Notes: generated by a model from the sequence alone, not told the origin. A DNA stretch of 52,000 nt from Rhodopseudomonas sp. BR0M22 (GCF_010907035.1 NZ_QUMK01000039.1:1-52000); one strand, 5' to 3'; counted from the stretch's first letter, positions 1 to 9,067 are shown. Translations and numbers: made by a program.

Positions 1-1136
1 GGCTTGGGGGCCGGGCGGACGGGCTTGTCCTGCTGCTTCGACCAGGAAATGTAGTACGCGACCAGCGTCATCATCGCGATGCCAGCGGCGCTGACCAGGA
101 TCTGCGCCAGCAGTGAACCGGAGCTCATGGTCAGCTCGAAATGCGCCACGAACGACAGGAAGACGCCGACGCAGAACACCGCGAGCGACTGCTGTCCGCA
201 CTTGATCAGCGGTTCGAAGATGCGCGATTCCAGTCCCTTCCAGTCCTTTGGCACGAACCGGATCACCAGCACGACGATCACCGCGAAATGCAGGAAGCGG
301 TAGGGTGCGAGGTTGGTCTTATCGTTGGGATTGAAGGCGTCATACAGCCAGCGCGGAAACAGGTCGCCGAATTCCTCGAAACGGCCCGCCATCGTCATGA
401 TCAGCGCGAACACCAGATAGGCGATGCAGAACCACAGCATGCCGCGCGAGTTGATCAGCGAACGCGACCGGACCGTGCCGCCGAGTGCGCACCATGCGCC
501 GAACACGAACAACAGCTGCCAGCAGAACGGGTTGAAGTACCAGGTGCCTTCCGGAAACGCCTGCAGATTCCACTCGAAATAGCGGGCGGCGAAATACAGC
601 ACGAACGAGCCGATCATCACCGCGTCGGGGCGGCGCAACATCAGCCATAACACCGGCGGGAACAGCCCCATCAGCACGATGTACAGCGGCAGCACGTCGA
701 GATTGACCGGCTTGAATTTCAGCAGTAGCCCTTGGCGGAACGTCTCGCCCGGATTGGCGACGAGACCTGCGATGTTGAACTCGTTGATGATCTCGGGATC
801 GGAAAAGCGCTCCGCCACATAGCCGATCGCGACGATATAGATCACGAACAGCACGATGTGGGCGACGTAGAGCTGCCAGACCCGCTTGGTCAGCCGGGTG
901 CCGCCGACGATGAAGCCGCGCTCCAGCATCATCTTCGCGTAGACGAACGAAGCGGTGTAGCCGGAAATGAACACGAACAGGTCGGCGGCGTCGCTGAACC
1001 CCCAGTTGCGGGTCGTGATCCAGTTCACCACGTTGTTCGGGATGTGATCCAGGTAGATCGCCCAGTTGGCAATGCCGCGGAATAGGTCGAGCCGCAGATC
1101 GCGCCCTTTGCTGGGCAGAATAGCCTGTATCTCCAT
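1..1136 (-). CDS. opgC: OpgC-family membrane protein, partial (3' end outside window)
   Basis: Reading leftward from an ATG at 1136 gives 378 codons with no stop before the window edge. The protein opens with the short motif RDLRLDLFRG and continues through a hydrophobic polytopic chain of roughly ten membrane segments, with FVFISGYT near residue 55. This pattern is typical of the OpgC family, inner-membrane acyltransferase-like proteins that in other bacteria succinylate osmoregulated periplasmic glucans. The chain already reaches a hydrophilic, Lys/Pro-rich tail at the window edge, so only a few residues are probably missing. It is divergent from the NDUFS4-like gene, with about 240 bp between the two starts. 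The family call is firm. The substrate (glucan succinylation) is taken from the family and not shown here. Confidence 0.85.
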   Translation of the reverse strand, partial: MEIQAILPSKGRDLRLDLFRGIANWAIYLDHIPNNVVNWITTRNWGFSDAADLFVFISGYTASFVYAKMMLERGFIVGGTRLTKRVWQLYVAHIVLFVIYIVAIGYVAERFSDPEIINEFNIAGLVANPGETFRQGLLLKFKPVNLDVLPLYIVLMGLFPPVLWLMLRRPDAVMIGSFVLYFAARYFEWNLQAFPEGTWYFNPFCWQLLFVFGAWCALGGTVRSRSLINSRGMLWFCIAYLVFALIMTMAGRFEEFGDLFPRWLYDAFNPNDKTNLAPYRFLHFAVIVVLVIRFVPKDWKGLESRIFEPLIKCGQQSLAVFCVGVFLSFVAHFELTMSSGSLLAQILVSAAGIAMMTLVAYYISWSKQQDKPVRPAPK

Positions 1137-1377
1137 GGGGCCGATCGTCCGTATTGTTGCGAGGTCGCCCGCCGGCCTGCGATTGTCACGATGCCGGGGA
1201 CAGAATATAGGAAATCAGGAAACGAAATCGCTAGGCGACGGAATCTCAATTGGCCGGAACCAACCTCAAAACTCTACGTGATTCCGACCTCGTCCGTTAC
1301 TCAGCGGAACGTTACACCAGGATCGTCGCTTCCACCAAACCGGCGCAGTGCCGTAGCTCGACAGGCTCGTCTCTTCC

Positions 1378-1683
1378 ATGACCGCACGGATCTACAAGCC
1401 CTCCAAGAACGCGATGCAATCCGGGACTGCCAAGACCCGGGAATGGCAGCTCGATTACGAGCCGGAAACGCCGCGCACGATCGAGCCGCTGATGGGCTGG
1501 ACCTCGTCCTCGGACATGCACCAGCAGGTCAGCCTGCACTTCCAAACCTGTGAGGACGCGGTCGCCTATTGCGAGCGCGAGGGCATTCCATACCAGATCA
1601 TCGAGCCGAAGGAGCCGGCACGCCGCCGCGCGGCCTACGCCGACAATTTCGCCTTCCGTCGTCCCGAGCCCTGGACGCACTGA
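1378..1683 (+). CDS. NADH:ubiquinone oxidoreductase accessory subunit (NDUFS4 / ETC complex I 18 kDa type)
   Basis: This is a 101-residue protein starting MTARIYKP. It contains the features expected of the alphaproteobacterial NDUFS4-type subunit: the early segment KTREWQLDYEPE, a central WTSSSDMHQQV, and FQTCEDAVAYCEREGI followed by a conserved basic tail. This family is an accessory subunit of respiratory complex I on the matrix/cytoplasmic arm, shared by mitochondria and alphaproteobacteria. The gene stands alone, far from any nuo operon visible here, which is usual for it. A GC-rich hairpin lies about 30 bp after the stop. The start is the first ATG of the frame, and the length agrees with bacterial members. 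Confidence 0.88.
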   Translation: MTARIYKPSKNAMQSGTAKTREWQLDYEPETPRTIEPLMGWTSSSDMHQQVSLHFQTCEDAVAYCEREGIPYQIIEPKEPARRRAAYADNFAFRRPEPWTH

Positions 1684-1712
1684 CCCGGAATTGCAGCCGC
1701 GGCAGCTTGCAA

Positions 1713-1734
1713 GGCCGCGGCGTTCGACGCGGCC
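1713..1734 (+). terminator. Candidate hairpin terminator after the NDUFS4-like gene
   Basis: GGCCGCG (1713-1719) and CGCGGCC (1728-1734) form a perfect 7-bp stem with an 8-base loop, 30 bp downstream of the stop at 1683. There is no T-run, so this is only a likely transcript end. The 1684-1882 gap holds nothing else recognisable. Confidence 0.35.
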
Positions 1735-1882
1735 GCTCGGCGCAAGCCGCCGGCCGAGAGACCCGGCTATGCGCGTGTTGCGTCGCGCCCGGGCAGGTTA
1801 GGGTTGCGCCTGTCGGCCCGGCGATGACACCATGTCTTCAACGCTTCGATCCCGAAGCGAGTCAGAACCTGCCGGAAACGCC

Positions 1883-3487
1883 ATGTCGCTGCATTCCAAG
1901 ATCGATCCCGGTTCGGCCGATTTCGCGCGCAACGCTGAGGCGATGCGCGCGCTGGTCGCTGAATTGAACGACAAGCTGGTGGCGGTGGCCGCCGGTGGCG
2001 GCGAGGCGGCCCGCGCCAAGCACACTGCGCGCGGCAAGCTGCTGCCGCGTGACCGCGTCGATCTGCTGCTCGATCCTGGGACGGCGTTTCTCGAATTGTC
2101 GCCGCTCGCGGCCAATGGCCTCTATGGCGGCGATGTGCATTCGGCCTCGATCGTCACTGGCATCGGCCGAGTCGCGGGCCGTGAATGCATGATCGTCGCC
2201 AACGACGCGACCGTGAAGGGCGGCACCTATTATCCGCTGACGGTGAAGAAGCATCTGCGCGCGCAGGACATCGCCCGGCAGAACAATCTGCCGTGCATTT
2301 ACATGGTCGACTCCGGCGGCGCCTTCCTGCCGCAGCAGGACGAGGTGTTTCCCGACGAGCGGCACTTCGGCCGGATCTTCTTCAACCAGGCCAATATGTC
2401 GGCGCAGGGCATTCCGCAGATCGCGGTGGTGATGGGTTCGTGCACCGCGGGCGGCGCCTATGTGCCGGCGATGTCGGACGAGAGCATCATCGTCCGTAAT
2501 CAGGGCACCATCTTCCTCGGCGGCCCGCCGCTGGTGAAGGCGGCGACCGGCGAAGTGGTCTCGGCCGAAGAGCTCGGCGGAGCCGACGTGCACTCGCGGC
2601 AGTCCGGCGTCACCGACCATTACGCGCAGAACGACGCCCATGCGATCGGCATCGCGCGAAAAATCGTCGGCACGTTGAAGCCGCCGCAGCGGCCGGTGTT
2701 GAACATGCGCGAGCCGAGGGAGCCGCTGTATCCGGCCGAGCAGCTCTACGGCATCGTGCCGGCCGAAAGCCGCAAGCCGTTCGACGTGCGCGACATCATC
2801 GCCCGGATCGTCGACGGCTCGGAGTTCGACGAATTCAAAAAGCTCTACGGCCAGACGCTGGTGTGCGGCTTCGCGCATATCTGGGGCTTCCCGGTCGGCA
2901 TCATCGCCAACAACGGCATCCTGTTCAGCGAGTCTTCGCTGAAAGGCGCGCATTTCATCGAGCTGTGCTGCCAGCGCGGCATTCCGCTGGTGTTCCTGCA
3001 GAACATCACCGGCTTCATGGTCGGCAAGAAATACGAGGCCGGCGGCATCGCCCGCGACGGCGCCAAGCTGGTGACCGCGGTCGCGACCGCCAACGTGCCG
3101 AAATTCACCGTGGTGATCGGCGGCTCCTACGGCGCCGGCAATTACGGCATGTGCGGGCGGGCTTATTCGCCGCGTTTTCTGTGGATGTGGCCGAACGCGC
3201 GGATCTCGGTGATGGGAGGCGAGCAGGCCGCGATGGTGCTGAGCCAGCTCCGCCGCGACAACATCGAGGCCAAGGGCGGTTCGTGGAGCACGGAAGATGA
3301 AGAAGAATTCCGCTCTCCGATCCGTGCGCAGTACGAGACGCAAGGCAGCCCATACTATGCGACGGCGCGGCTGTGGGACGACGGCGTGATCGACCCCGCC
3401 GACACACGGCTGGTGCTTGGGCTCGGCCTTTCGGCTTCGAGCAATGCGCCGATCGAGCCGACGAAGTTCGGCCTGTTCCGGATGTGA
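1883..3487 (+). CDS. mccB: Methylcrotonoyl-CoA carboxylase, carboxyltransferase (beta) subunit
   Basis: The protein has 534 residues from the ATG at 1883. The frame is open 51 bp further upstream, but [11 protein letters not shown] is the usual family start and GGAAAC precedes it. It transfers CO2 from carboxybiotin to 3-methylcrotonyl-CoA in leucine breakdown. The acyl-CoA carboxylase carboxyltransferase fold is evident in both oxyanion-hole loops: [15 protein letters not shown] in the N half and [16 protein letters not shown] in the C half. The chain ends KFGLFRM, as in MCC beta rather than propionyl-CoA carboxylase. It is followed after 13 bp by the biotin-carrying alpha subunit and then HMG-CoA lyase, which supports the substrate call. 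Confidence 0.93.
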   Translation: MSLHSKIDPGSADFARNAEAMRALVAELNDKLVAVAAGGGEAARAKHTARGKLLPRDRVDLLLDPGTAFLELSPLAANGLYGGDVHSASIVTGIGRVAGRECMIVANDATVKGGTYYPLTVKKHLRAQDIARQNNLPCIYMVDSGGAFLPQQDEVFPDERHFGRIFFNQANMSAQGIPQIAVVMGSCTAGGAYVPAMSDESIIVRNQGTIFLGGPPLVKAATGEVVSAEELGGADVHSRQSGVTDHYAQNDAHAIGIARKIVGTLKPPQRPVLNMREPREPLYPAEQLYGIVPAESRKPFDVRDIIARIVDGSEFDEFKKLYGQTLVCGFAHIWGFPVGIIANNGILFSESSLKGAHFIELCCQRGIPLVFLQNITGFMVGKKYEAGGIARDGAKLVTAVATANVPKFTVVIGGSYGAGNYGMCGRAYSPRFLWMWPNARISVMGGEQAAMVLSQLRRDNIEAKGGSWSTEDEEEFRSPIRAQYETQGSPYYATARLWDDGVIDPADTRLVLGLGLSASSNAPIEPTKFGLFRM

Positions 3488-3500
3488 TGATCAGGATTTG

Positions 3501-5516
3501 ATGATGGCAAACACGGCCCTGTATCGTCGCTTCCGCACGCTTCTGATCGCCAACCGCGGCGAGATCGCCTGCCGCGTCATCCGCACCGCACGCGCAATGG
3601 GTTTGCGGACTGTCGCAGTATATTCCGAGGCCGATGCCGGCGCGCAGCACGTCGCCGAGGCCGACGAGGCTGTGCTGCTCGGCCCGGCGCGGGCCCGCGA
3701 CAGCTATCTCAACATCGAACGCATCATCCAGGCCGCCAAGCAGAGCGGCGCCGAAGCGGTGCATCCCGGCTACGGTTTCCTGTCCGAGAGCGCCGAGTTC
3801 GCACAGGCCTGCGCGGATGCTAGCCTCGTATTCGTTGGGCCGACGCCGGAGATGATCACCGCGATGGGCTCGAAATCGGGCTCCAAGGCGCTGATGGAAA
3901 AGGCCGGCGTGCCGCTGGTGCCGGGCTATCACGGCGCCGCGCAGGACGAGGCGACGCTCGCCGCGGCTGCGGACAAGATCGGCTTCCCTGTGCTGGTGAA
4001 GGCTTCGGCCGGCGGCGGCGGACGCGGCATGCGGGTGGTGCGCAAGGCCGACGAGCTTGCCGCAGCGATCGTCAGCGCCAAGCGCGAGGCCAAGGCGGCG
4101 TTCGGCGACGATACGCTGCTGATCGAGCGCTATGTCGACAATCCGCGCCATATCGAGGTGCAGATCGTCGGCGACAGCCTCGGCAATCTGGTCTCGCTGT
4201 TCGAGCGCGAATGCACGCTGCAGCGCCGCCACCAGAAGGTGATCGAAGAAGCCCCGTCACCGACGCTGAGCGCTGCGCAGCGTGAGACTGTGTGCGAAGC
4301 AGCCCGCCGCGCGGCCGGCACGGTGAACTATGTCGGCGCCGGCACCATCGAGTTCGTCTCCGACGGCAAGGACGTGTTCTTCATCGAGATGAACACGCGC
4401 CTGCAGGTCGAGCATCCGGTGACCGAACTTATCTCGGGCGTCGATCTGGTTGAATGGCAGCTTCGCGTCGCGTTCGGCGAAGCGCTGCCGCTCGAGCAGG
4501 GTCAGCTCCGGCTCAATGGCCACGCGATCGAGGCGCGGGTCTATGCCGAGAACCCGGCGAAGAACTTCATGCCGTCGGTCGGCAAGATCACGACCTGGCG
4601 CACGCCGGCCGAGGTCGATGGCCTGCGCATCGATGCCGGCTATCGCGGCGGCGACAGCGTGTCGCCGTATTACGACGCGATGCTCGCCAAGGTGATCGCC
4701 TGGGCGCCGACCCGTGAGGCGGCGATCGACCGGCTCGACCGCGGGCTGAACGAGACCGACATCCGCGGCGTCGTCACCAACATTCCGTTCCTGTCGGCGC
4801 TGATCATGCATCCCGAGGTACGCGCCAACGCGATCGATACCGGCTTCATCGAACGCCATCTCGCAGCGCTCACCGCGGCGCCGAACGCGCTCGGCGATCT
4901 CGAACTCGCCGCCGCGGTTGCGGCGATCCTGCGCAGCGAGGATGACGTAGCGAAGGCCGAAGGACCGTCGCCGTGGCGGACGGCAGGCTGGATGCCGGTC
5001 GGCCGGCGCCAGCGTACCTTCCTGTTCCGGCGCGGGCAGGGGCACGACCACACCGACCACAACGTGCAGCTCAGCTATGGTGGCGGGGCATCGACGCTGG
5101 CGATCGACGGCCGCGAACTGGCGTTTGCGTGGGCCGCAAATGGCGACAGCATCGACGTGTCGCTCGGCGAAGCACGCTCGCGCGTACATGCCGTGGTCGA
5201 GGGCGCCGAGTTTTATGTCCGCACCCGCAACGGCCGGTTCGAGCTGCACCTTGTCGATCCGTTCGGCGGTGAGAGCGAGGAGCAGACCGGCGAAGACAAG
5301 ATTGTCGCGCCGCTGCCCGGCACCGTGGTGGCGCTGCTGGCGGAGGTCGGCGCCAAGCTCGACAAGGGAGCGCCGATCCTCACGCTCGAAGTGATGAAGA
5401 TGGAGCAGACCCTGCGCGCGCCGTTCGCCGGTACGCTGACGGCGATCAAGTGCAAGGTCGGCGACATTGTCGCTGAAGGTGCCGAGCTGGCCGAGCTCGA
5501 GGCCGACGCAGAGTAG
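3501..5516 (+). CDS. mccA: Methylcrotonoyl-CoA carboxylase, biotin carboxylase/biotin carrier (alpha) subunit
   Basis: The protein has 671 residues. The frame is open back to 3417, but that overlaps mccB. AGGA at 3492-3495 sits before tandem ATGs at 3501/3504, so 3501 is chosen. It carboxylates biotin with ATP and bicarbonate and hands it to MccB. The N-terminal biotin carboxylase opens LLIANRGEIACRVIRTA. The ATP-grasp glycine loop KASAGGGGRGMR is near residue 167, and EMNTRLQVEHPVTE lies in the active site. The C-terminal biotinyl domain carries EVMKMEQ, with the acceptor lysine at about residue 633. Length and domain order match MCC alpha. It lies second in the operon, 13 bp after mccB. Confidence 0.94.
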   Translation: MMANTALYRRFRTLLIANRGEIACRVIRTARAMGLRTVAVYSEADAGAQHVAEADEAVLLGPARARDSYLNIERIIQAAKQSGAEAVHPGYGFLSESAEFAQACADASLVFVGPTPEMITAMGSKSGSKALMEKAGVPLVPGYHGAAQDEATLAAAADKIGFPVLVKASAGGGGRGMRVVRKADELAAAIVSAKREAKAAFGDDTLLIERYVDNPRHIEVQIVGDSLGNLVSLFERECTLQRRHQKVIEEAPSPTLSAAQRETVCEAARRAAGTVNYVGAGTIEFVSDGKDVFFIEMNTRLQVEHPVTELISGVDLVEWQLRVAFGEALPLEQGQLRLNGHAIEARVYAENPAKNFMPSVGKITTWRTPAEVDGLRIDAGYRGGDSVSPYYDAMLAKVIAWAPTREAAIDRLDRGLNETDIRGVVTNIPFLSALIMHPEVRANAIDTGFIERHLAALTAAPNALGDLELAAAVAAILRSEDDVAKAEGPSPWRTAGWMPVGRRQRTFLFRRGQGHDHTDHNVQLSYGGGASTLAIDGRELAFAWAANGDSIDVSLGEARSRVHAVVEGAEFYVRTRNGRFELHLVDPFGGESEEQTGEDKIVAPLPGTVVALLAEVGAKLDKGAPILTLEVMKMEQTLRAPFAGTLTAIKCKVGDIVAEGAELAELEADAE

Positions 5517-5527
5517 CAACTACCACC

Positions 5528-5615
5528 GTCATGGCCGGGCTCGTCCTGGCCATCCACGCCTTCGGACGTTGATCTGCTGAAAGGCGCGGATGCCCGGCAC
5601 AAGGCCGAGCATGAC
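5528..5615. repeat. Intergenic palindromic repeat, family A
   Basis: An imperfect inverted repeat has arms at 5528-5562 and 5581-5615. The left arm begins GTCATGGCCGGGCTCGTCC and the right arm ends AAGGCCGAGCATGAC. About 27 of 35 positions pair by eye, with a loop of about 18 bases. It fills most of the 120-bp gap between mccA and the HMG-CoA lyase gene. Similar GTCATtGCCGGGC elements are scattered in Bradyrhizobium/Rhodopseudomonas genomes (from memory, not searched). Confidence 0.75.
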
Positions 5616-5636
5616 GACGTAATACATGGAGGGCGC

Positions 5637-6551
5637 ATGACCGACACCATCCGTATCGTCGAAGTCGGCCCGCGTGATGGCCTGCAGAACGAGAAGACTC
5701 CGGTTTCGGTGGCGGACCGGATCGCGTTCGTCGAGGCGCTGGTCGGCGCGGGTCTGTCCACCGTCGAGGTCGGCGCGTTCGTGTCGCCGAAGGCGATCCC
5801 GCAGATGGTCGGCTCCGACGAGGTGCTGCGGGCGTCGCTGAAGCTGCCCGGCGAATTCCACGTGCTGGTGCCGAACGAGAAGGGCTATGACGCCGCGCAC
5901 GCCGCCGGCGCCAAGGTCGTCGCGGTGTTCGCCTCGGCGTCGGAAGGGTTTTCCCGCGCCAACATCAACTGCTCGGTCGCTGAGTCGATCGAGCGGTTCA
6001 GGCCGGTGATTGCGCGAGCGCAAGCGGACGGCGTCAAGGTGCGCGGCTACATCTCCTGCGTGCTCGGTTGTCCGTTCGACGGCAACGTGCCGGTGCAGGC
6101 GGTGGTCGATGCAGCGACCACGCTGTGGGACCTCGGGTGCTACGAGATCTCGCTCGGCGACACCATCGGGGTCGGCACCCCGAAAAAAGTCCGAGAGCTG
6201 CTACGCGCCTGTGCCGAGGCGATCCCGATGCAGAACCTCGCGATGCACTTCCACGACACTTATGGTCAGGCGCTCGCCAATCTCTATGCCGGGCTGGAAG
6301 AGGGCGCCCGCGTGATCGACAGCGCCGCCGGCGGCCTCGGCGGCTGCCCCTATGCGCCGGGCGCCACCGGCAACGTTGCGACCGAAGATGTGCTCTACAT
6401 GCTGGAAGGCATGGGCGTGCCGATGGGCGTCGACATGGACAGGCTGATTGCCGCGACCAACAGCGTCGCCGCACTGCTCGGCCGCCCGCCGGTCAGCCGC
6501 GTCGTCAATGCGCTGAACGCGAAGAACAAGCGGGTGCGCACAGCGTCCTAA
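5637..6551 (+). CDS. mvaB: Hydroxymethylglutaryl-CoA lyase
   Basis: This 304-residue enzyme cleaves HMG-CoA to acetoacetate and acetyl-CoA, the last step of leucine catabolism. The catalytic Arg-Asp pair is in VGPRDGLQNE (R13, D14). The metal-binding His pair is in MHFHDTYG (H204, H206). The flexible signature loop GGLGGCPYAPGATGN carries the catalytic Cys at residue 237. The ATG at 5637 follows GGAGGGCGC, a good ribosome site. With mccB and mccA it forms a leucine/isovalerate block. Isovaleryl-CoA dehydrogenase and methylglutaconyl-CoA hydratase are not in this window. Confidence 0.94.
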   Translation: MTDTIRIVEVGPRDGLQNEKTPVSVADRIAFVEALVGAGLSTVEVGAFVSPKAIPQMVGSDEVLRASLKLPGEFHVLVPNEKGYDAAHAAGAKVVAVFASASEGFSRANINCSVAESIERFRPVIARAQADGVKVRGYISCVLGCPFDGNVPVQAVVDAATTLWDLGCYEISLGDTIGVGTPKKVRELLRACAEAIPMQNLAMHFHDTYGQALANLYAGLEEGARVIDSAAGGLGGCPYAPGATGNVATEDVLYMLEGMGVPMGVDMDRLIAATNSVAALLGRPPVSRVVNALNAKNKRVRTAS

Positions 6552-6664
6552 GTCGCGCGGACCCAGGCCAGTCTAGAACAATTCTCAGGCAAGGCGGGTC
6601 GCCTCGATCCGGTCGAAGACGGTCGCGTTAATTCATTCTTAACGATGCGCGCCTGAAGATACCC

Positions 6665-6678
6665 GTATCATTTGATAC
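6665..6678. promoter_or_regulatory. Perfect 6-2-6 palindrome, candidate operator
   Basis: GTATCATTTGATAC lies in a relatively AT-rich stretch of the 191-bp gap, about 65 bp upstream of the 6743 start. The surrounding 6620-6690 region is the most AT-rich part of the intergene, as expected of a promoter. No regulator is encoded nearby, so its role is inference. Confidence 0.35.
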
Positions 6679-6742
6679 TCGAATTTGGCGAATCGACCCC
6701 GTTTCATCTACCGGGTCAGCGGCGCGGCCAGGGAGGCCCATC

Positions 6743-7600
6743 ATGACGACGATCGCTCCCACGCTTCCGGACCTTTCGGCGATCAAGACCGTGATCGGCG
6801 TGCAGAACGCTACCAGCGACAGCGTGATCTCCGGGCTCAGCAGCGGGAGCTTTGCGGCTCCGGGCGCAGCGGCGTCGAGCCGCGCCGGTTCTGCGACGAT
6901 CGTGGATCTGTCAGATAACGCCAAGGCAGTGCTGGCGAGGAACGCGGCCGATCAAGTCGCGGCCAAGAAGCTCGCGGCCCAGGTCGAAGCGTCGAGGTCA
7001 AACAACAAGGGCTCGGTCTCGTCGGACAAAGCGTCATCCAAGAACAAATCGATCTTCGATCAAATCCACGATCTCGGAAACGGGCTGAAAGGTTCGACAG
7101 ACCAAACCAGCGCGGGGGCCAGCGTCCTGTCTGGTACGCCGATCTGGCAACAGGAGGGCAGCGCGGACAATATCGCCATCCTGGAGGCCGGCGCAAAGCT
7201 CTACAACAATGCGCAGGCGATGCAGGATCTGGCCAAGAACGGCGGCCAATTCGCGAGCTCGACCGAAGGCCAGGTGGTGTCCGACGACGTCATGTTCGTC
7301 TTTGCAACGCACTCGGCCATCGCCAGTCACATCACCGCGCTTCAGGACAAGGGCATGACCGAGCAGGCGCAGTCGCTCAGCGATGCGCTGCAGAACGGCA
7401 CGCTCAAATTCCAGAAGGCGTCCGACGTGCCTGACCTCAACATGCAGTCGTGGGCGGTCCATTTTGCCGACGCCGGTGGCGGCGGGACGATGGGGTCGAC
7501 CAGTGTGAAGCCGACGGGTGATACCAAGGCGGCGATCGATGGCGGCAAAGCGCTGGCTTTGAGCATGGGTAATCGCGGCGACTTCTACGTCACGTGGTAG
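6743..7600 (+). CDS. Protein of unknown function (285 aa)
   Basis: I do not recognise this gene. GGGAGG lies 7 bp before the ATG, a strong ribosome site, and third positions are GC-rich, so it is very likely real. The N-terminal 70 residues are Ser/Ala/Gly-rich and carry no signal peptide or membrane segment. A short helical block, IVDLSDNAKAVLAR followed by ADQVAAKKLAAQ (about residues 52-75), resembles motifs I associate with other uncharacterised Rhizobiales proteins. A Ser/Lys linker follows. The C-terminal half (residues 130-285) looks globular and mixed, with many Gln/Asn and no cysteine. It stands alone, preceded by a palindrome and followed by two REP-like hairpins, converging on the TRAP genes. 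Surface export or signalling would be speculation. Confidence 0.7.
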   Translation: MTTIAPTLPDLSAIKTVIGVQNATSDSVISGLSSGSFAAPGAAASSRAGSATIVDLSDNAKAVLARNAADQVAAKKLAAQVEASRSNNKGSVSSDKASSKNKSIFDQIHDLGNGLKGSTDQTSAGASVLSGTPIWQQEGSADNIAILEAGAKLYNNAQAMQDLAKNGGQFASSTEGQVVSDDVMFVFATHSAIASHITALQDKGMTEQAQSLSDALQNGTLKFQKASDVPDLNMQSWAVHFADAGGGGTMGSTSVKPTGDTKAAIDGGKALALSMGNRGDFYVTW

Positions 7601-7610
7601 TGACCGGCAG

Positions 7611-7642
7611 GGTGGGTTAGCGCCGTGGGCGCGTAACCCACC
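7611..7642. repeat. Short REP-like palindrome, family C, copy 1
   Basis: GGTGGGTTAGCGCC pairs almost perfectly with GCGCGTAACCCACC across a 4-base loop. It starts 10 bp after the stop of the unknown gene and lies between convergent genes, so it may serve as a two-way terminator. Confidence 0.65.
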
Positions 7643-7668
7643 ATCTGGTTTCTGGTGCGGCGAGGGGA

Positions 7669-7702
7669 GGTGGGTTGCGGCGCGAGTGCGCCTAATCCAT
7701 CC
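7669..7702. repeat. Short REP-like palindrome, family C, copy 2
   Basis: GGTGGGTTGCGGCGC pairs imperfectly with GCGCCTAATCCATCC. It is a degenerate second copy of the preceding palindrome, in the same convergent gap and ending 6 bp before the stop of the TRAP large permease. Confidence 0.55.
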
Positions 7703-7708
7703 AGAGAA

Positions 7709-9067
7709 TTATCTGAGGCTCTCCGGCCCCATCACCAGATCCGGCAGCCAGGTCGAGATGCCGGGCACCAGGCACAGCAGCAGCACCGCGAACATCATCA
7801 GCAGCACGAACGGCAGCGTGCCCCAGATCACCTCGGACAGCGGGATGTCGGGGGCGACGTTGCGGATGACGAAGATGTTGAGGCCGACCGGCGGATGGAT
7901 CAGGCCCATCTCCATCACGATGGTCATCACCACGCCGAACCAGATGATGTCGAAGCCGGCGGCGCGCAGCGGCGGCAGGATGATCGGCGCGGTCATCAGG
8001 ATGATCGACACCGGCGGCAGGAAGAAGCCGAGCACCACGACCAGCGCCAGGATCGCCACCAACAGCCCCCAGCGCGGCAGCTGCATCGCCACGACCGCCT
8101 CGGCTGCCGACTGCGAGATGTGCAGATAGCTCATCACGTAGGAGTACAGCAGCGACATGCCGATGATCATCATCAGCATAGTGGATTCGCGCACCGTCGA
8201 GATCATGATCGGCGACAGGTCGGAAGGCTTCCATACCCCGTAGATCAGCGCGATCAACGCCAACGCCAATAGGCCGCCGAGGCCGGCGGTTTCCGACGGC
8301 GTCGCGTAACCGCCGTACAGCGCGATCATCACGCCGGTGAGCAGGATCACGAACGGAAGCACCCGCGGCAGCGCTCCGAAGCGCTGCGCCATGGTGTAGT
8401 GCTCGCGAGTCAAAATCGCGGACTCCTTGCCGGTCTGCTCGTACAGCGCCTTGGCGGCGGCGTATTCGCTGCGAAACCGCCACACCGCGTACAGCCCGAA
8501 CAGCGTCACCAGCAGCAGGCCCGGTCCGATGCCGGCGAGGAACAGCCGGCCGAGGGACTTCTCGGCCGCCACCGCGAACAGGATCATCGTCACCGACGGC
8601 GGCAGCAGAATGCCGAGCGTACCGCCAGCGGCGATGATGCCGGCCGCGAAGCCGCCGGAATAACCGCGCTTGCGCATCTCCGGAATGCCGGCGGAGCCGA
8701 TCGCCGAGCAGGTCGCGGGTGAGGAGCCGGCCATCGCGGCGAACAGCGCGCAGGCGAACACGTTGGCGACGCCGAGGCCGCCGGGCACGCGATGCAGCCA
8801 GGCGTGCAGCGCCGAATACAGGTCCTGGCCGGCGCGCGACTTGCCGATCGCCGCGCCCTTCAGGATGAACAGCGGGATCGACAGCAGCGTGATCGAGGCC
8901 ATCTCCTCGTAGACGTTCTGCGTCACCGTATCGAGCGAGGCGTGCGGCATGTAGATCGCCATGAACACCAGCGCGACGGCGCCGAGCGCAAATGCGATCG
9001 GCATGCCGGAGAACATCGCGACCAGCGTGGCGAGGCCGTAGCTGATACCAATACCGAGGACTGTCAC
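7709..9067 (-). CDS. dctM: TRAP transporter large permease (DctM type)
   Basis: The protein has 452 residues from a GTG at 9067 that overlaps the dctQ stop in a GTGA. The longer open frame upstream lies inside dctQ. It is very hydrophobic, with about a dozen membrane segments, and has DctM hallmarks such as IPLFILKGAAIGKS and AGSSPATCSAIGSAG in the first half and GLIHPPVGLNIFVIRN near the end. It forms the sodium- or proton-driven channel of a tripartite periplasmic transporter with the upstream small permease and binding protein. The substrate cannot be told from sequence. Confidence 0.92.
   Translation of the reverse strand: MTVLGIGISYGLATLVAMFSGMPIAFALGAVALVFMAIYMPHASLDTVTQNVYEEMASITLLSIPLFILKGAAIGKSRAGQDLYSALHAWLHRVPGGLGVANVFACALFAAMAGSSPATCSAIGSAGIPEMRKRGYSGGFAAGIIAAGGTLGILLPPSVTMILFAVAAEKSLGRLFLAGIGPGLLLVTLFGLYAVWRFRSEYAAAKALYEQTGKESAILTREHYTMAQRFGALPRVLPFVILLTGVMIALYGGYATPSETAGLGGLLALALIALIYGVWKPSDLSPIMISTVRESTMLMMIIGMSLLYSYVMSYLHISQSAAEAVVAMQLPRWGLLVAILALVVVLGFFLPPVSIILMTAPIILPPLRAAGFDIIWFGVVMTIVMEMGLIHPPVGLNIFVIRNVAPDIPLSEVIWGTLPFVLLMMFAVLLLCLVPGISTWLPDLVMGPESLR

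Noticed and set aside
1256-1320. GGAAC upstream of the NDUFS4-like gene, possible general-stress sigma (EcfG) -35 box
   Set aside because: No CGTT -10 element lies at the required 16-17 bp spacing.
1862-3343. 493-codon minus-strand frame opposite mccB
   Set aside because: It is His/Arg-rich without known domains. The mccB strand contains both oxyanion-hole motifs.
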